Of a DNA stretch of 64,000 bases, positions 23,209 through 35,510 are shown one piece after another. Source of the DNA: Diaporthe sp. PMI_573 (Eukaryota; Ascomycota; Sordariomycetes; Diaporthales; Diaporthaceae). Made by a program: the position numbers and the translations under genes. The stretch spans positions 372,001-436,000 of the forward strand of contig JAJTUP010000027.1 in the NCBI GenBank assembly GCA_021399435.1, read 5' to 3'. The notes under the pieces are model-generated. The model saw only the letters and a program-made list of their open reading frames with translations, was not told where the DNA came from and did no database searches. Every line of letters starts with the position of its first letter. Position 1 is the first letter of the stretch.

Positions 23209-24296
23209 CTACCCGGCAGCAATCATCTTGAGCAGGGCATCTGCAACTTCAACGGGATTCGTCGCATTGAGGTAGTGGCCGCCATCAGGGATGAAAGTCA
23301 GCTCTGCCCTAGGCGCAGACGTGAACAGCTTAATGTGCTCAGCAGGCACGGTTGTGCCATATGGGATGTCTTTCGTGCCCTGCGCATCGCGGAAGAATGT
23401 CAGCCTCCATCATCATCAAGATTTACAAGTCACAACTATCAGGACGGGCACGCAAATACAGGGAGGGACACAGCATCAGTTGAGAACCATACCTGCAGCC
23501 AATGGACCGGACACTTGACATCCCTCAGTCTAAGGAGGAGGCCGTCCCTCGTCAGCAGGTTCAGCAGGGCCATCTTAGCCTTCTTACGGCCCTCGTCGCC
23601 CCGGTAGACCTCCTGCAGCGTCTTGGTCCAGAATTCTGTCTTCTCTGCGGTGCCGTGGTCTCCGAAGCCAACACTACCCACCATTCCGCACCAAACGTCG
23701 TCGACGACGAAGTCTGCAATGGGGCTCGACCACTTCTCCAGGAAGGGCGACAGCAATGTGGCCGGGTCCCAGCAACCCTTATCCCTCGATTCTTGGGACT
23801 CATAGTCCATGGACGTGCCGAGCACGAGGAGGCCTTGAATCTATCGAGTCTCTTAGCATCAAGCCCAGGGCATATTTATATGCATCGTTTCGGGAGCGCC
23901 CCCAGGAGGAGGCGGGCTTGCTCATACCCTCTCCGGCGCGAGGATGGCCATCCGGGCTACCATCCAGCCGCCCTGGCTCGTCCCCAGCGCGTACGCCCGC
24001 TCGACGCCCAGCTTGTCAAGCACCTGAAGCGCCATTGTGGCCGTGTCCCAGTACGTGAAGTGCTCGGTTGGGCAGCTGGTCGCGCCGTGGCCAAGGGGCT
24101 CGATGGCGAGCAGGTTTAACCCGGCCGTGAGCCTTTCATCCTCGAACTGGTGCCGGTAGAGTGCGACAGTCATGCACATTGCATTAACAAGAACGCATGT
24201 TGGCTTGGACGGGTCGATCTGCCCGTTCCCCGAAATGGCGTACCCGGCTCTGATCCCGCCCAGGTGGGGCACTTCGATGGTCTGCGTGGCGGCCAT
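23209..24296 (-). CDS. Alpha/beta-fold hydrolase
   Basis: Three exons (24296-23928, 23840-23493, 23379-23209), all phase 0, close to 295 residues. The alpha/beta-hydrolase order is visible: NLLAIEPLGHGAT after the oxyanion strand, nucleophile elbow GTSQGGWMVAR (Ser about 110), acid in HWLQGTKDIPYG and the catalytic His in PDGGHYLNATN near the C-terminus. No signal peptide, so it is probably cytosolic. This small 'AB hydrolase superfamily' type is common in fungi, and the substrate (ester, lactone or haloalkane-like) cannot be told. An in-frame upstream start at 24401 would add 35 Arg/Lys-rich residues; the 24296 ATG fits family length better. Confidence 0.82.
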
Positions 24297-25223
24297 GTCT
24301 TTTTTCTTCCCTTGCCTCTTTCTTGTCTCGTCCGCTTTTCCTCTGTAGGGCAGAGACCAAGAGGCGAGGGCTGTCTGCTGTTGATGCCTCAAGTTCTGCA
24401 ACGCGCGAGTACCGTCAGGACCCGAGTTCCCGCGTGTGGAACTTCATACGCAGACGTTAAGTGGGAATCAAGTCCCCCTAGCCAAAGGCTAGCTCCGGAA
24501 AGCCGCCCCTGGTCCTCACGACTCCAATGAGGATTCATTCACGACAACACGAAACTTGGAAACAAATTCGCCCCTGCCTCCAACCCAGCGGTACCGGCCC
24601 CATCACCCCAGACTGGCTCACTGGCTCACTGGCTCACTGGCACAGTCCGCATGGCGTGCCTCGGTCCGAAAGTCAATTCCAATGAATGATCGACACCCCC
24701 GCGGAGGCGTGGTTCGTCCGATGGCATGTGCTGCTGGTATCGTGTGGGCCTCTCATGACTCGAACCCCCTGAGAGACCTCCGTGCTTGTGTCCACCATCG
24801 TCAGGGCCCCGGTTGGTCGGCCGCTAGAGCTTCGTCATACTGTTCGGGAAATTAAATCTCGGCTGCAGAGTTCCTGATTGTCGGCGGCTCTAGAGACAGC
24901 GGAATACGATAGGTTACCTGCATTTGTCCATCTTCGATGCCCTCCCGAGAAGGGACGGTTAGGGTGGCACTGCTGTGGACACGTCCTCCGGCATGACCTA
25001 AACTAGTGTAGAAAGCAACGATGTTCGCTTGGCTTCTCGAAAAAAACAAGGCGAAGAAGAACGACGAGAGACCCAGCAGACACACACTATGGTGCCGAAT
25101 AGCAGGTTGCCCATTGAGCTAATGCCAAGTGATGTTCATCCATACTCCCGTCGCCTCGCGAGATGCGCAACACGGATAGGAATTAGTGTTCCCATATAAT
25201 GTACCCAATGACCTCAGCAGACC
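24297..25223. other. Intergenic, no gene seen
   Basis: Promoter side of the alpha/beta hydrolase and 3' side of the Rad51-like gene. It contains a 9-bp tandem repeat at 24613-24639. Confidence 0.45.
24613..24639. repeat. 9-bp tandem repeat, 3 units
   Basis: ctggctcac repeated three times head to tail. Confidence 0.9.
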
Positions 25224-26888
25224 TCACACTTCCCGGCCGCCCCCAGACGCATCCACAACCCTCGCCCCGTCCCCGTCCCTCCTCACATCCACAGCACCCC
25301 ATCGCTGCTCCCTCGACGCCCTCCTCGCACCGCCCCACGGCGGACGGCGAGCCTCGACGCCCTCGCCCTCCCCCTCCCACACGCCGACCTCGTCAAGCAG
25401 CACCTCCACGACCCAGCCATAACCTACCGCGCTGCCGGTGGCGGTGGCACCCTCGCCCGCTACCTGGCCCTGGGGCGCAAAGAGCGCCTCGGCGTCCGCC
25501 CGCGTCCGGGGCACGCGCGTGCACAGCAGGTGTATGTCCAGCATCTGCGTGAAGATGAGCCCGAAGGACGGCTTGTTGCGCCGTGAGAGCGGTGTGTCGT
25601 GCGTGTAGCCTAGGCCGGTGGCCGGGAGCGGTGGGGGGTTGAAGATCGAGCGCAGCGTGGGGTCTAGGGTCTTGTTCGGGCCTCTCATGTTTGGTGCCCC
25701 TGGTGGCGGAGGCGCCGGCGGGGATGGCCTGCTTTGGCCTGGGTCTGACCTCTTCTGGGTAGTGGACAGGGCTTCTTGCGGGCTCGTGGTTGAGTTGAGG
25801 ATGATGATGAGCGGACCGACGTGGTCGGGTGAGTGCGATACGTAGCGTAGGTGAGAGGAGAGGAGTTGGACCGTCTGGTGGGCTGTGTCCTTCTCGCGCA
25901 GGCGAAAGAGGGACGACAGGACTGTAGACATGTGTGTAATCAGTATTATGTCTGGCTGCCGTGAGCCTGCCTGCTTCTTGGTGTCCTTGGAATTATTCTC
26001 CTCGGGGACTATTAGTGCAGCTGTGTCTCGCTCAGGGGGCGCTTTTGGCTGGCTCAGAGGAGACAGAGAGTCGCCCTCGCCCTCACTATCTGCGATCTCC
26101 GTTCTCTCACCCGGTGCTGGCTTCCTGGACTCTGCCTCCACCAACTCCATCTCATCCGGCAAACTGCTGGGAGGGTCTGACAGCGGACTTGACGACAATT
26201 CTGTTGTACTTGCTTCCCCCTGTCTATCCCCGTGATCTGTAGAGGCAGCCCGGAAGGCAGCAATATGCTCTTCCTCGACAGCCTGTTGGCTGCTGGGAGG
26301 CTCCTGAGGCGGCTCATCGCTGGAAGACAGGTTATTCAGCTCTTCGAGGGCCTCCCACAGCCCGGAGACGTCAAAGACGCGAGATATCGAAATCGTCTCT
26401 AGAAACCGCTTCAGAAGCTCACTCCCCTTCCCAGGGTCCTGGCCCTGCGACACGATCTGTGCCTTGAACGTGTCCCGCAAAATCGGCAGCAGTGTCCCGG
26501 CAGACAGCGTCGTGATGATTGTAGCCCGCGGTGCTGTGCCTTGTCCAGTCCTGAGACTGGCGACGAACAGCCTCGCCACGGTCTGGAGCCCGATCTGGAC
26601 ATGTTTGGTTAGCAGCCACGATCCTCGGCCAAAATGCCTCGTAGGGAATTTCCTGCTCACCAGCAAGCCCACATCCTCCTCCTCGGCGCTGATGCCGACT
26701 ACGCAGCCCCTCTCGAACCCGCCCAGGAGTACTTGGTCGTCCAGCTCGCGGCACCCGGTGAAACACCTGCCGCGCTGCGCGAGCGCGTCTCTGCGCCTCG
26801 TCTCCTGCTCGAACAGGGTCGCGCCCGAGACCGGCTCGATCTGGAAGTGGGAGCTGGCCTGGGATGGCTGCGGCGGTGCATGTTCCAT
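25224..26888 (-). CDS. Rad51/RecA-like protein with degenerate Walker A
   Basis: The frame runs from the ATG at 26888 to the stop at 25224. A phase-0 intron at 26595-26660 (66 nt, GTGAGC..CCAG) is likely, because removing it joins VGLL to IGLQTVARLFVASL, giving 532 residues. The start resembles the RecA-fold of Rad51 paralogues: CFTGCRELDDQVLLGGFERG (Rad51: TG..ELD..LGGGIE.G). Where Walker A GExxxGKT should follow, there is GISAEEEDVG, without the P-loop Lys. A Walker-B-like strand DIILITHMSTVL is kept. A Ser/Glu-rich insert of about 100 residues separates the halves. Rad51 paralogues assist homologous recombination in the nucleus; this one probably cannot hydrolyse ATP and may act as a structural subunit. 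The charged, Gly-rich last 50 residues are atypical. Confidence 0.68.
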   Translation of the reverse strand: MEHAPPQPSQASSHFQIEPVSGATLFEQETRRRDALAQRGRCFTGCRELDDQVLLGGFERGCVVGISAEEEDVGLLVSRKFPTRHFGRGSWLLTKHVQIGLQTVARLFVASLRTGQGTAPRATIITTLSAGTLLPILRDTFKAQIVSQGQDPGKGSELLKRFLETISISRVFDVSGLWEALEELNNLSSSDEPPQEPPSSQQAVEEEHIAAFRAASTDHGDRQGEASTTELSSSPLSDPPSSLPDEMELVEAESRKPAPGERTEIADSEGEGDSLSPLSQPKAPPERDTAALIVPEENNSKDTKKQAGSRQPDIILITHMSTVLSSLFRLREKDTAHQTVQLLSSHLRYVSHSPDHVGPLIIILNSTTSPQEALSTTQKRSDPGQSRPSPPAPPPPGAPNMRGPNKTLDPTLRSIFNPPPLPATGLGYTHDTPLSRRNKPSFGLIFTQMLDIHLLCTRVPRTRADAEALFAPQGQVAGEGATATGSAVGYGWVVEVLLDEVGVWEGEGEGVEARRPPWGGARRASREQRWGAVDVRRDGDGARVVDASGGGREV

Positions 26889-28327
26889 GGCGCGTGGCCT
26901 GCCTGGCGTATTTTCCGAGTGACCGCTGTCCCTAGAGTTCCTGCGCGCTAATTACTTGCTTCACGGGCAAATTCGCAAGACGGAGTTTGTCCTGTGGACT
27001 CAAGACTGGGAGCTGATCGTGTGCGGTGACAGTCAGACCGCAGCGCATGGCTCTGCTTGAGGTCGCGCATCTTCTTCGTGTGGATCAAGAGTAAATGAAT
27101 GAATGTCTGCAAGGGCAAGACAGCTGGCGGATGCTCCCGGTCACACTGCAGACCTCTCAGTCTGCTATCGCGAAGTCCTAGGTCAGAACCCAACCGTTCA
27201 CTGAATTGCGTACCAATCGGTCATGAATGGCGGCACATGTTGAAGTGTCGGTTGTCAAACTAGATAGACATCATAAACGGTTGCTGGTCTGGTCAGAACA
27301 AATTCGTCATCGCGGGTCAACTAACGCGATTGTGTGTCAGCGTCTGTGCTTGGCTGATAGCGCGTCGGAGAGCAAGGCACCCATCTAATCTGCGAGCGTC
27401 TCGGAAGCAGCTCTAAACAATGCGAGACACCCAGTGATAAAACTACTTGACAGGATTTGGCATGTGCACTTGAACTAGCGGATCATGATATCCTCGGAGC
27501 TGCAGTCGCGGACTTTGAGACGGGCGATCCTGATCCAACATGAATCTGACAAGTGGAGACCGAATTTGCGTATGCCCATCCTTCGCCCCTTGCCACGACC
27601 TTGTGCCCACACTGCAGTCACCTGCGCAACTCGCAACACTCCAAGAAATTTAGGGGATGAGTTGTATTCAATCTGCTTAGGAAATTGCCCGACTGACTGC
27701 TGATGTCTACCGGACGTAGCCATTCGTAAGAGCAAATGTTCCACACGCCTGACTTGGACCGATTCTTGCCACCAATCCCGCCTACTAAATAACATGTTCC
27801 ATTGTGACGCACGCTCCCACTGTTGGTGTCGCCATGTGTCATGTCTGCCTGCTAACCTGTTGCTGAATATCTTTTTTTGATTATTGCATCTCGAGGATTT
27901 GTCTGTCTCTTCGTAACGCAGGACGGAAAGGCCGAAATCGTTCCGCTGAGACCTGTCCCGACAGTCGTTGAGTGCTTCTAGCTCGGTTTCGTAGTCTCCA
28001 CGCCCACACAGGGTAGGTAGCGGCTCAACAGTTTCCTCGAACGCCAATTCCAACCAATCGCCCTGAAATAAATTTACAAGAATGGTAAAAATCATCGACC
28101 ATTCACTCGTTTCCAATTGCAAAGTGCCTCGACGTGACAAATTAAAAGCCGCCCTTGGGTATATCTGCCGGGGCGCGAGTTCCTGGTCTCGAATCGTACT
28201 CTACAGTCTCGTCTGTGCGTGATCGCCTGGGCAGACGTCGGTATGCATGGATGCTGCGCATTCTGAGAAGGCCTAGAGGGCTAGAAGAGTGGCGGGGGCT
28301 CGTGCCTGCCCCAGAAGTGTTGCTCGC
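26889..28327. other. Intergenic, no convincing gene
   Basis: A minus-strand open frame of about 200 codons (27475-28095) lacks domain-like sequence and splice context; I do not count it. Otherwise nothing seen. Confidence 0.4.
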
Positions 28328-30465
28328 CTAAGCTGCGTTTCCGGTGTCCCTGTCGGAGGGACGGGATCGTGGGCCGCCCTTCAAACTCTTCATCCGGGTA
28401 AGCAGGCCACCGCCGCTCTTCTTAGGCTGCTGCTCAGGTCCACTCAGGGCATCGGTGGTGGAGCGCCTCTCGAGACTGCCCGGGAGGGGTGGGGAGGCCG
28501 GGGAGCCTGGGCCGGCTTGGCTCATCTTGCGCACCATTATTTGCTCCTCGCCGTCCTTGCTCGGCTCATATTCGGCGAAGAAGGGGTTCGTCTCGTTGCG
28601 GGCGCTAGACATGCTGCCGGATGTAGAGTGGTCGCGGTAGACGCCCTCGGGATTGGTCAAGCGACCAGACGGTCCGTACTCGCCCCTGGGGGGGCGGTTC
28701 ATGCCTCGAATGCGCTGGGCAAGTGATTTCTTCCGCTGCAGCCCGCCCTCCTGGTTTTGCATAGCAGACTCCTGCTCGGCCTTTTGCACAGCGGCCCTGG
28801 CGGCTGGTGTGCCCTCGAGGAATGTCGACGTACCCAAGCCCACGGTCTCGTCCCCGTGGATGACGGACGCGCGACGGTGAGGGTCAAAAAGAGCCATGTC
28901 CTTCTTCGTGGGCGGGGCGCCTGAAATGCTGGTGGCATAGTCGGTAAAGGCTTCCTCGGTCCCATTTCCCATGAATGTGGAGTGGTCGGCGCGGGCTTGG
29001 AGCGGGCCAGAGCCGCCGATTGACATGTTAGCAGAGTCCTTGGCGAAAGCAGCCAGGGGCGCGCGACCGCTGGTAGCCTTGTTACGAGACGCGATGACAG
29101 CGTCGTAGGGGCCAGAGTGGTGGAAAACTGGCGATGAGGTTAGCGTGGCGTCCAGAGGATTGAGGTCAGGGGTTGGTGGGGGCTTACGGCCTGTGCCGTA
29201 AATGCTGGTTGCATCAAGTTTGTCAATGAGATCCATGTCTCGGTGAGTCTTTGGCGGCTTGTCGCGGCCCTCACGTCGCTTGCGCTCCTCTCGCTCCCTG
29301 CGCCTTTTCTCGCGCGCCCTCTTCTCTTCTTCAGTCAGGACCGGCTTTTCAGTAAGTGAGGACTCCGAGTTCCGCCTTCCTCGCCCAGACCCAGGTCCTG
29401 TGCGTCGGGGAGGGGAGTTGGGCCCGTCACCGTTAGGGCGTTGCCGACGAGCTCGCATCGCCTCCTCTTGAGATCGTGAGGGCCTGTGGTTTGGAGGAGG
29501 AGGCCCACGCCGGCCAGAAGGAGGCATGTTTTCCCCCCTCGGAGCGCCGGGACGGTTCATAGGTGGAGGTCGTTGAGGCGGATCTGGCTTCTTGTCTTTG
29601 GTGTCGATCGTGATGCCAGCCTGCAAGCGAAGATTAGCATTAGCGATCAGAAAGGCGAGACAATGTTGATGATGACGCAATGTCCCAAGACGATGCACCG
29701 CGACCACGCCGGCGGCGACTGCATTGACGCTATTGCGTGTTTCACCAAGGTGAGGAGGGGGAAACACGTACAAACATGTCTTCAATGGTGGGCGACGCAG
29801 GGCGATTCTTGTCAGCCATCTTTTCTGTTGGTGAGTCGAGATCTGGTATCAATAACTGGTTCTGGTTTTGACTCTGATTCTGATGGTGGTTCTTTGATGG
29901 GTCAAGAAAAGGGTTGTTGGAGAGAGGTCGCGACGACGACGGTGGTGGTTGTTGAGGGGCAGGGTCATCGAAAGGGGAGGAAGGACTCTTGGGCAAGGGC
30001 GACCCGGCACGGTTGCGAAATGGGTTGTTCGAAGATAAGCTGAGAGTCAGACCGGGAGACGGTTGATCTAAGAACCCAACAGCAGACAATTGTTAGCGGA
30101 GGTGGCTGTCAATTGATCGGGGAGGCGGCAGGTTGCATGCAAATGACGATTTTGATAGGGACGATGAAACAGCAATCTCCTTGCATGATACAGCGGGGGT
30201 CCAGCCAGTTGGTTTAAGGGGACCTGGAGTGGGAGCTCCTTTCTGCAGGCGGCAGCGCCCAGATTGCGCGCGAAAGCCTCAGGCCAAGGAGCCCACCCAG
30301 TCCATGGGCCCAAAAAGGGGCTTGTAGTTAAAAATGAAAAGGAAACCGGGGAGGTGCCAGATTTGCTGCTCCTTTTGCGACTTGGAGGGGTATGTTGAGG
30401 GCAGATCGCTGTACTCGGGCAGGGTTTCGTTGCTCACCTCGGGAGTCCGGTTGGGTAGCAGCCAT
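28328..30465 (-). CDS. Pal1-family cell morphology protein
   Basis: Four exons (30465-30438, 30067-29772, 29620-29188, 29127-28328) close to 518 residues. The tiny first exon encodes MAATQPDSR and joins DQPSPGLTLSLSSNNPFRN across a 370-nt intron. NPF motifs (SNNPFRN, SNNPFLD) fit EH-domain binding in endocytosis. The Pal1 signature is DLIDKLDATSIYGTG joined to LFHHSGPYDAVIASRNK across the 29128-29187 intron. Before it lies a highly charged Arg/Glu helix (KRAREKRRREREERKRREG). In yeasts Pal1 localises to the cortex and endocytic patches and supports polarised growth. The rest is Pro/Ser/Arg-rich and probably disordered. Family assignment is firm. Confidence 0.9.
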
Positions 30466-30548
30466 TTTTTGGGCGGCTCGAATAGGGGGGAGTGGATAGA
30501 TGCGCGTTGTTTCCCCAGCCAACCTTGGAAGGGCCCAGTTCAGGGGTC

Positions 30549-30590
30549 GTGTGCCCGTGTGTGTTTGTGTGTGGGTGTGTGTGTGTGCAC
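30549..30590. repeat. GT-rich microsatellite
   Basis: Imperfect (GT)n tract about 80 nt upstream of the Pal1 start codon, in its presumed promoter. Confidence 0.85.
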
Positions 30591-32395
30591 ACAAAAATGT
30601 TCAGATGCCCAGTCAAGGTGTGTCTGGCCTGGTCTTAAAAGTAACTCACTCCGCACAGATGATTCCACACATGCGCCAGAGTCAGTTTCCCCGTCTGTCA
30701 CTCGCGTTGGTATCGAACAGTGTCTTGGACTCGCAAATCCCTTGGCTCTTCTTGTTCCCTCACTGCCTACGCGCTAGTGGCATACCAAAATCCACAGCCT
30801 ATATCAGTCCAAGATGCGAAGGCCAGGGACGGTTCCTCGAATCGCAGGCGGAATTGGGATCGAGTCGGGACTCCGGATCCAACGGCAGTACGAGGTGGTG
30901 GCACGCGGGCTGCGATAGAGGGGTCGTGTTCGAACGTGGTCGTCCGTGCCTGCAAGGACTAGAGCTCGTGACAGCTGGACAACTCCTACTGCTCCCTATG
31001 CTCTGATCTGCTTCGTGGCCTTCTTCGTCCAAAGATGCGGTGTAACGTGACCAATGGAACAGCGTTTTGCTGGCGTTCTCGCGACCGTGGACGATGGCCA
31101 GGGTTTCCGTAACGTCGCTCGAACCCTCTGGCGCGAACAGGCTTGAGAACGGCTGGCGACAGCTCGTAAATGATAGAAAACACCTCGGTTGGGCAGCGGA
31201 CAGGTGCTTCTTGTCTTGGGGATTAAGTAGGTAGTGCGCTCCGCAGCCAAACCTCCGGGGAGATGGAAGCGTGCGGCTAGGTCGGGAGTGCCGTTCGAGA
31301 CGCGTGCAGTGCAGCGTAGTGCAAATGACGTCTGGGGCTTCTGGTGGCCGGCGCTGGTCTTTTGATTGCTCGCTCCACCGCCAATGATTGATGGTTCGCC
31401 GGGGTGAAACGGCTGAGCCGTGAATGTCGCTCTCGGCTGAACAAGTTTTGGAACGACGGTGCAGTTATGGTTGTTGGACGGCTGTCTCGCGGTGGACAAG
31501 AAACGAGTGTGGTGAGTGTGTGAGAGCTGCTGACGAGCGACCAAGGGCACGGAGTATTATGCAAGTCATGTAAACCTGTAGGTCGGGCGGGCGGGATGGA
31601 TGTTAGGTGATGCAGTGCGAACAGGAGGCGATGGGGTGGTCAGAAAAGAGGATGCCAGAGGCGAGGGCAGGAGGCTTTCAAAAGATGGCTGCTGGATACG
31701 AGAGGGGACGAACGGGGGTTGGGGACGGAGACGGGACGGGGTCGGGCACTGATGACTTCGGAAGTGAACAGGAAGAGAAAATCGAGCGGATGTGTGGCGG
31801 CGGGATGGGATAGATCTACACGATTCGTTTCCTCGGGACTGCTTGTTTCTTTTGAGGAGCCGACAAGACAGTGTTAGTTGGGCCGTGGACCATCCATTGG
31901 ACCTGGGCCTTTAAAAGACACCTTGGGTGCTTGGGTGCTTGGGACCGTGGGACCTTCAAGTCATCTGTCTCTTTCCAATTTAGGGTGCCAATTTCAGCCA
32001 CCCAGCTCCTTCCCTTTATTAGTCCCGACCCGGCATCTCTGCGCACCTGGCTGGGCCACATGCAAGCCGTTCCTGGCCCCTCCCGTGCCATACCACGCCT
32101 AGGTATCTTGGTGCCCGTGAGGTGCCCGTGAGGTGTCCCGCGCCACACCGTGAAGCAGTTCTGGGATATGCAATACCACGTACAGCAGCTGGCCCAGAGG
32201 GAGGCGAAGGAAGGGGCCAACGGACTGCGGTGTGCCACAGTTAGTTAACCTGGGTGAACAACAGTAGACAACTAAGAGACAGTACTGTAAGATGATCAAG
32301 ACCCTGACCGGACGGGGTCGATCCGCCCTCAGCTCCGCCGATATGGGTCCAGCCCCCCCCCCCATCTCCATCTCCGTCGTCTCCATCCTCCCCAT

Positions 32396-32437
32396 GAGTC
32401 CCAGTCCCAGTCCCAGTCCCAGTAGTCCCAGTCCCCA
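32396..32437. repeat. agtccc hexamer array
   Basis: About six to seven imperfect copies of agtccc, just after a C10 run. Confidence 0.85.
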
Positions 32438-32949
32438 GCCCCGGGTGCGGACCCAAGCTCTTCCTCCCGTTCTGGCTGTGCCCGGCTGTCGCTGTCGAGC
32501 TGGGGCTTGGTGTGAACGTAGCCGTGCTCCCGGTCTACACTACGGATAGAGCCAGAGTCAGAGACCTCAGCCGCTCCCCCTTTATCACTCACACATGCGG
32601 AGGAAATCCCAACATCAGCACAGGGCGGGCGTTGCCCTCGCATCGACGGTCGCCGTTGGAGAACAACAAAGGGCTAGGCCGTAGCATCAGGAACGGAGCA
32701 AGGTGCTAGAGCGTGGATCTGTCTCTTATTCGTGCTGCCCGCCCGTTCCTGCCTGACTTGGCAACACGCCTTCCCCTTCCCGTCTCGCTCCTTGAGCTCT
32801 ATCCTTGACTACTGCTGAACACGTACGGTAGGCGAGCTCTGGCATGTTCACCTGGGAACAGGGGTTGTGAGCAGACACCGCCGAGCTCCAAATCAACCAC
32901 CCGATCCGGGACTGTCAACACTCATTCTTTCTACACAAGAGGCAAAGAC

Positions 32950-32950
<1 letters not shown>

Positions 32951-32982
<32 letters not shown>
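32951..32982. repeat. 32-nt poly(A) tract
   Basis: Uninterrupted run of 32 A on the plus strand. It could be a retroposed poly(A) tail or a simple homopolymer; no coding sequence is recognisable just upstream. Confidence 0.9.
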
Positions 32983-32988
<6 letters not shown>

Positions 32989-33873
32989 TCAACAGGTGAG
33001 CGTGATACCGCCAGAAGGCTGATCGTCTCGGTCCCGCTGCTGGCGCTGGCTGTGGCCGTCCAATGCCTCGACAGCCATATGACGCTTCTTTAGTGCGCTT
33101 CACATAAGGAGGTCTCAACTTCTCCTAATTCAGGGGAGATTGCGACTCTCGGGGCATTTATTTCTCAGTCAACGACTGCCGTCCACAGTAGATCCACAAT
33201 GTCTGCAGGCTCACACGTCCCGCGGTAATCACCTGCCTACTGCCCAGTCATGTATACTCCCTACTGTAGGTCTTTGCATTTCCGTGTCGGTCCTACTTGT
33301 GCACTGTGCTCACTTTTCTTCGCGGCACTCTTGCACTCGTCTGCCGTGCTCTCAAGGGCAGGCCATTTTCTTGCACCAATCCTCGCCATCAACCGATGAT
33401 CGGCAGAGTTTCTCAAATCCCCGGATACCCACCCTACCGAGGACAAGCATCGCTTCTCCCCTGCTGGCGCTCTGGCGCTGCAACATAATGGGCCACAATC
33501 TGAGCGCAACTGGCGCATAGGTTACTCCCCAGCTAGCTCCCTTGCGTGCCTTACCAAAGGACCCCTATTTCTTCTCCCCTGACCCTTTGCCCCTGCCCTC
33601 TACCACCCTGTCTCCGCTTGGTTAGGCGATTTGCGGGGTAGCTGCCCACGCTAAACCGGTCACGATGGCTGGCGCCACTTCAGCTGCGACGACAGCCCAT
33701 AGACCATACAGTAGCCAAGCTCGCCGACAGCCTCTTCTCCCCCAAGAACCGAGGTCAGGTAAGCCGTCAATGTGGCTTGGGGCGCGTTCATGAGCGCTAT
33801 CCCGACGCGCCTTCGCGGTATCTCGCAAAGCACAAACTCTGTGTGAGGGCTTGCTTCACCCGGGTCTACAGAA

Positions 33874-33910
33874 TGAGGCTGATGGAGGCTGATAGAGGCT
33901 GATAGAGGCT
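33874..33910. repeat. 10-bp tandem repeat
   Basis: gaggctgata-type decamer repeated nearly four times. Confidence 0.85.
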
Positions 33911-35510
33911 CCTCCAACGCCTCATATAACATGACAGCTCACACGTCTTCGGGTAAAAAGGAAGACTGACCAAATTCGCAGCCAGAGATTATGACAGCGG
34001 GTGTTGGCAAATTCGATACTTGGGCAAACCAGGGGGTCGCCGCCCATCCAACGCCGCGGATCAGATACCACCACCCTGGCGAGCCAGGCATGTTGTAAGT
34101 TACCTGCGAACGGTGGCGAACAGATCACAATGACCCCGGCCATCAGCAATCAGCCCAGTCGCCTGGCTATGCCCGGGGGATCGCATCTTAGTCACGCCTC
34201 TGTCCTCGTCCATCCGATAGTCTCAGGTCTCACGACACAGCCTGCCACTCTGTAGCTTGTAGTGCCCGTTACCGCCCGAGGTTACGCATCGCCGGCGTGC
34301 CAGTGTCACCTCTGTCGGCCTGCCGTCCCGAAATCCTCACCAGGGTTCTTTTCTGCACGTGCCACGAAGGATCAAGGGGCAGGGGTGCCCCAGGTCTGTG
34401 CGACATGATATGCTCTGTCGTGGCGCATGGCGTCCATGACAGTCGATCGTGGCCAGTGACCATACTGTTTAGTGGAGGTACTCAAGGTACTCTACGCCGA
34501 CCAAGCGACAGGGCTCGCGCTAGAGAAATTATAACCTGGTCGCGGACCCTCGAGGATGCGATGCCGGGTGTGAGTGGTCCAGCGCCCGGACCAAAAACGA
34601 CCTGGGCGCCGGCTGTGCTCACAACCGAGGCTGACAAGCAAAGGCGTGGTACAAAGCAAGCATGATGTACCACAGTACGCGTTGCGGCCCCTCGCGACGT
34701 GTGGTTGGGCTGAACAACCAGAATCGCCTGTTGTCCTCAAAGAAACACGAGCCCGCCAGGACTGCAGCGCAAAATGCCTAATACCTAGGTACTCGCATAT
34801 CTTAGGGACCGGGTGCTCCCGTCAGATTTGAGTATTGCACAGTGCGATCTGGATAGCAATAGGTAGGCTCTGAGCCCCTGAATCCAAAGACGATATATGA
34901 TCTTCCCGCAATTTGCCTCTATGTCCTTGATATGTGACGATATGTCTAGAATCTCGGCTCCAGATGACTCTACTTTTGTTGCAAATTCAGCCATCCGCGG
35001 GAAGAGTCCTTCAGGGTTGTACAGAAATTTCAATCGCGTACTACATGAAGTCTTGTAGCTTTCCATTCAATTTACAGCATAGTTCGTCATCCATTTTTGC
35101 AAGACAGCATTCCCGGGCACTTACCCAGCAACAATCACTTCTCCATGCACGTCTCAGTCACCCGCGTGGCGATCGGGATTTAGAATACCTCGACTATTGT
35201 ATCAGACTCGACCCGCACCGACTCACATCGGTTTGCTTCTTCTCGGGGCCGTTTTACCTGTTATGGAATGCCGCCATGAGCCTAAATTCGGTTACCTTTA
35301 TGTCAGGAAAAAGGTGACAGCGGCGACTTTTTGAAATAAACTTGGTGACCCTTTCCGCGACCACCCACCCATGTGCTGATCAGTAATACTCATACGTCAA
35401 CGAGATCCTGTATCCTGTATGCTGTCATGATCAATTATATTTACTATGTAGAAGATGATACACGCCTAAGAGGTCGTAGCGGCAGCGTGCAGAAAGCACC
35501 AATGTCGCGG

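Larger units (their letters stand above)
30466..35510. other. 5-kb gene-poor region with simple repeats
   Basis: No supportable gene on either strand; frames are short and low in complexity. It holds a (GT)n microsatellite, an agtccc hexamer array, a 32-nt A run and a decamer repeat, listed separately. It marks the boundary between the conserved left block and the accessory kinase/HET block. Confidence 0.5.

Noticed and set aside
24745..24840. B-box-like ggttcgagtc on the minus strand
   Set aside because: No matching A box or cloverleaf in the expected distance.
27475..28140. Minus-strand open frame of about 200 codons
   Set aside because: Starts with a non-ATG codon (first ATG at 28095), Trp/Arg/Gln-rich random-looking composition, no domain.
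30996..31550. Minus-strand frame of 184 codons upstream of Pal1
   Set aside because: Low-complexity, no domain, and the Pal1 first exon was found at 30438-30465 without needing it.
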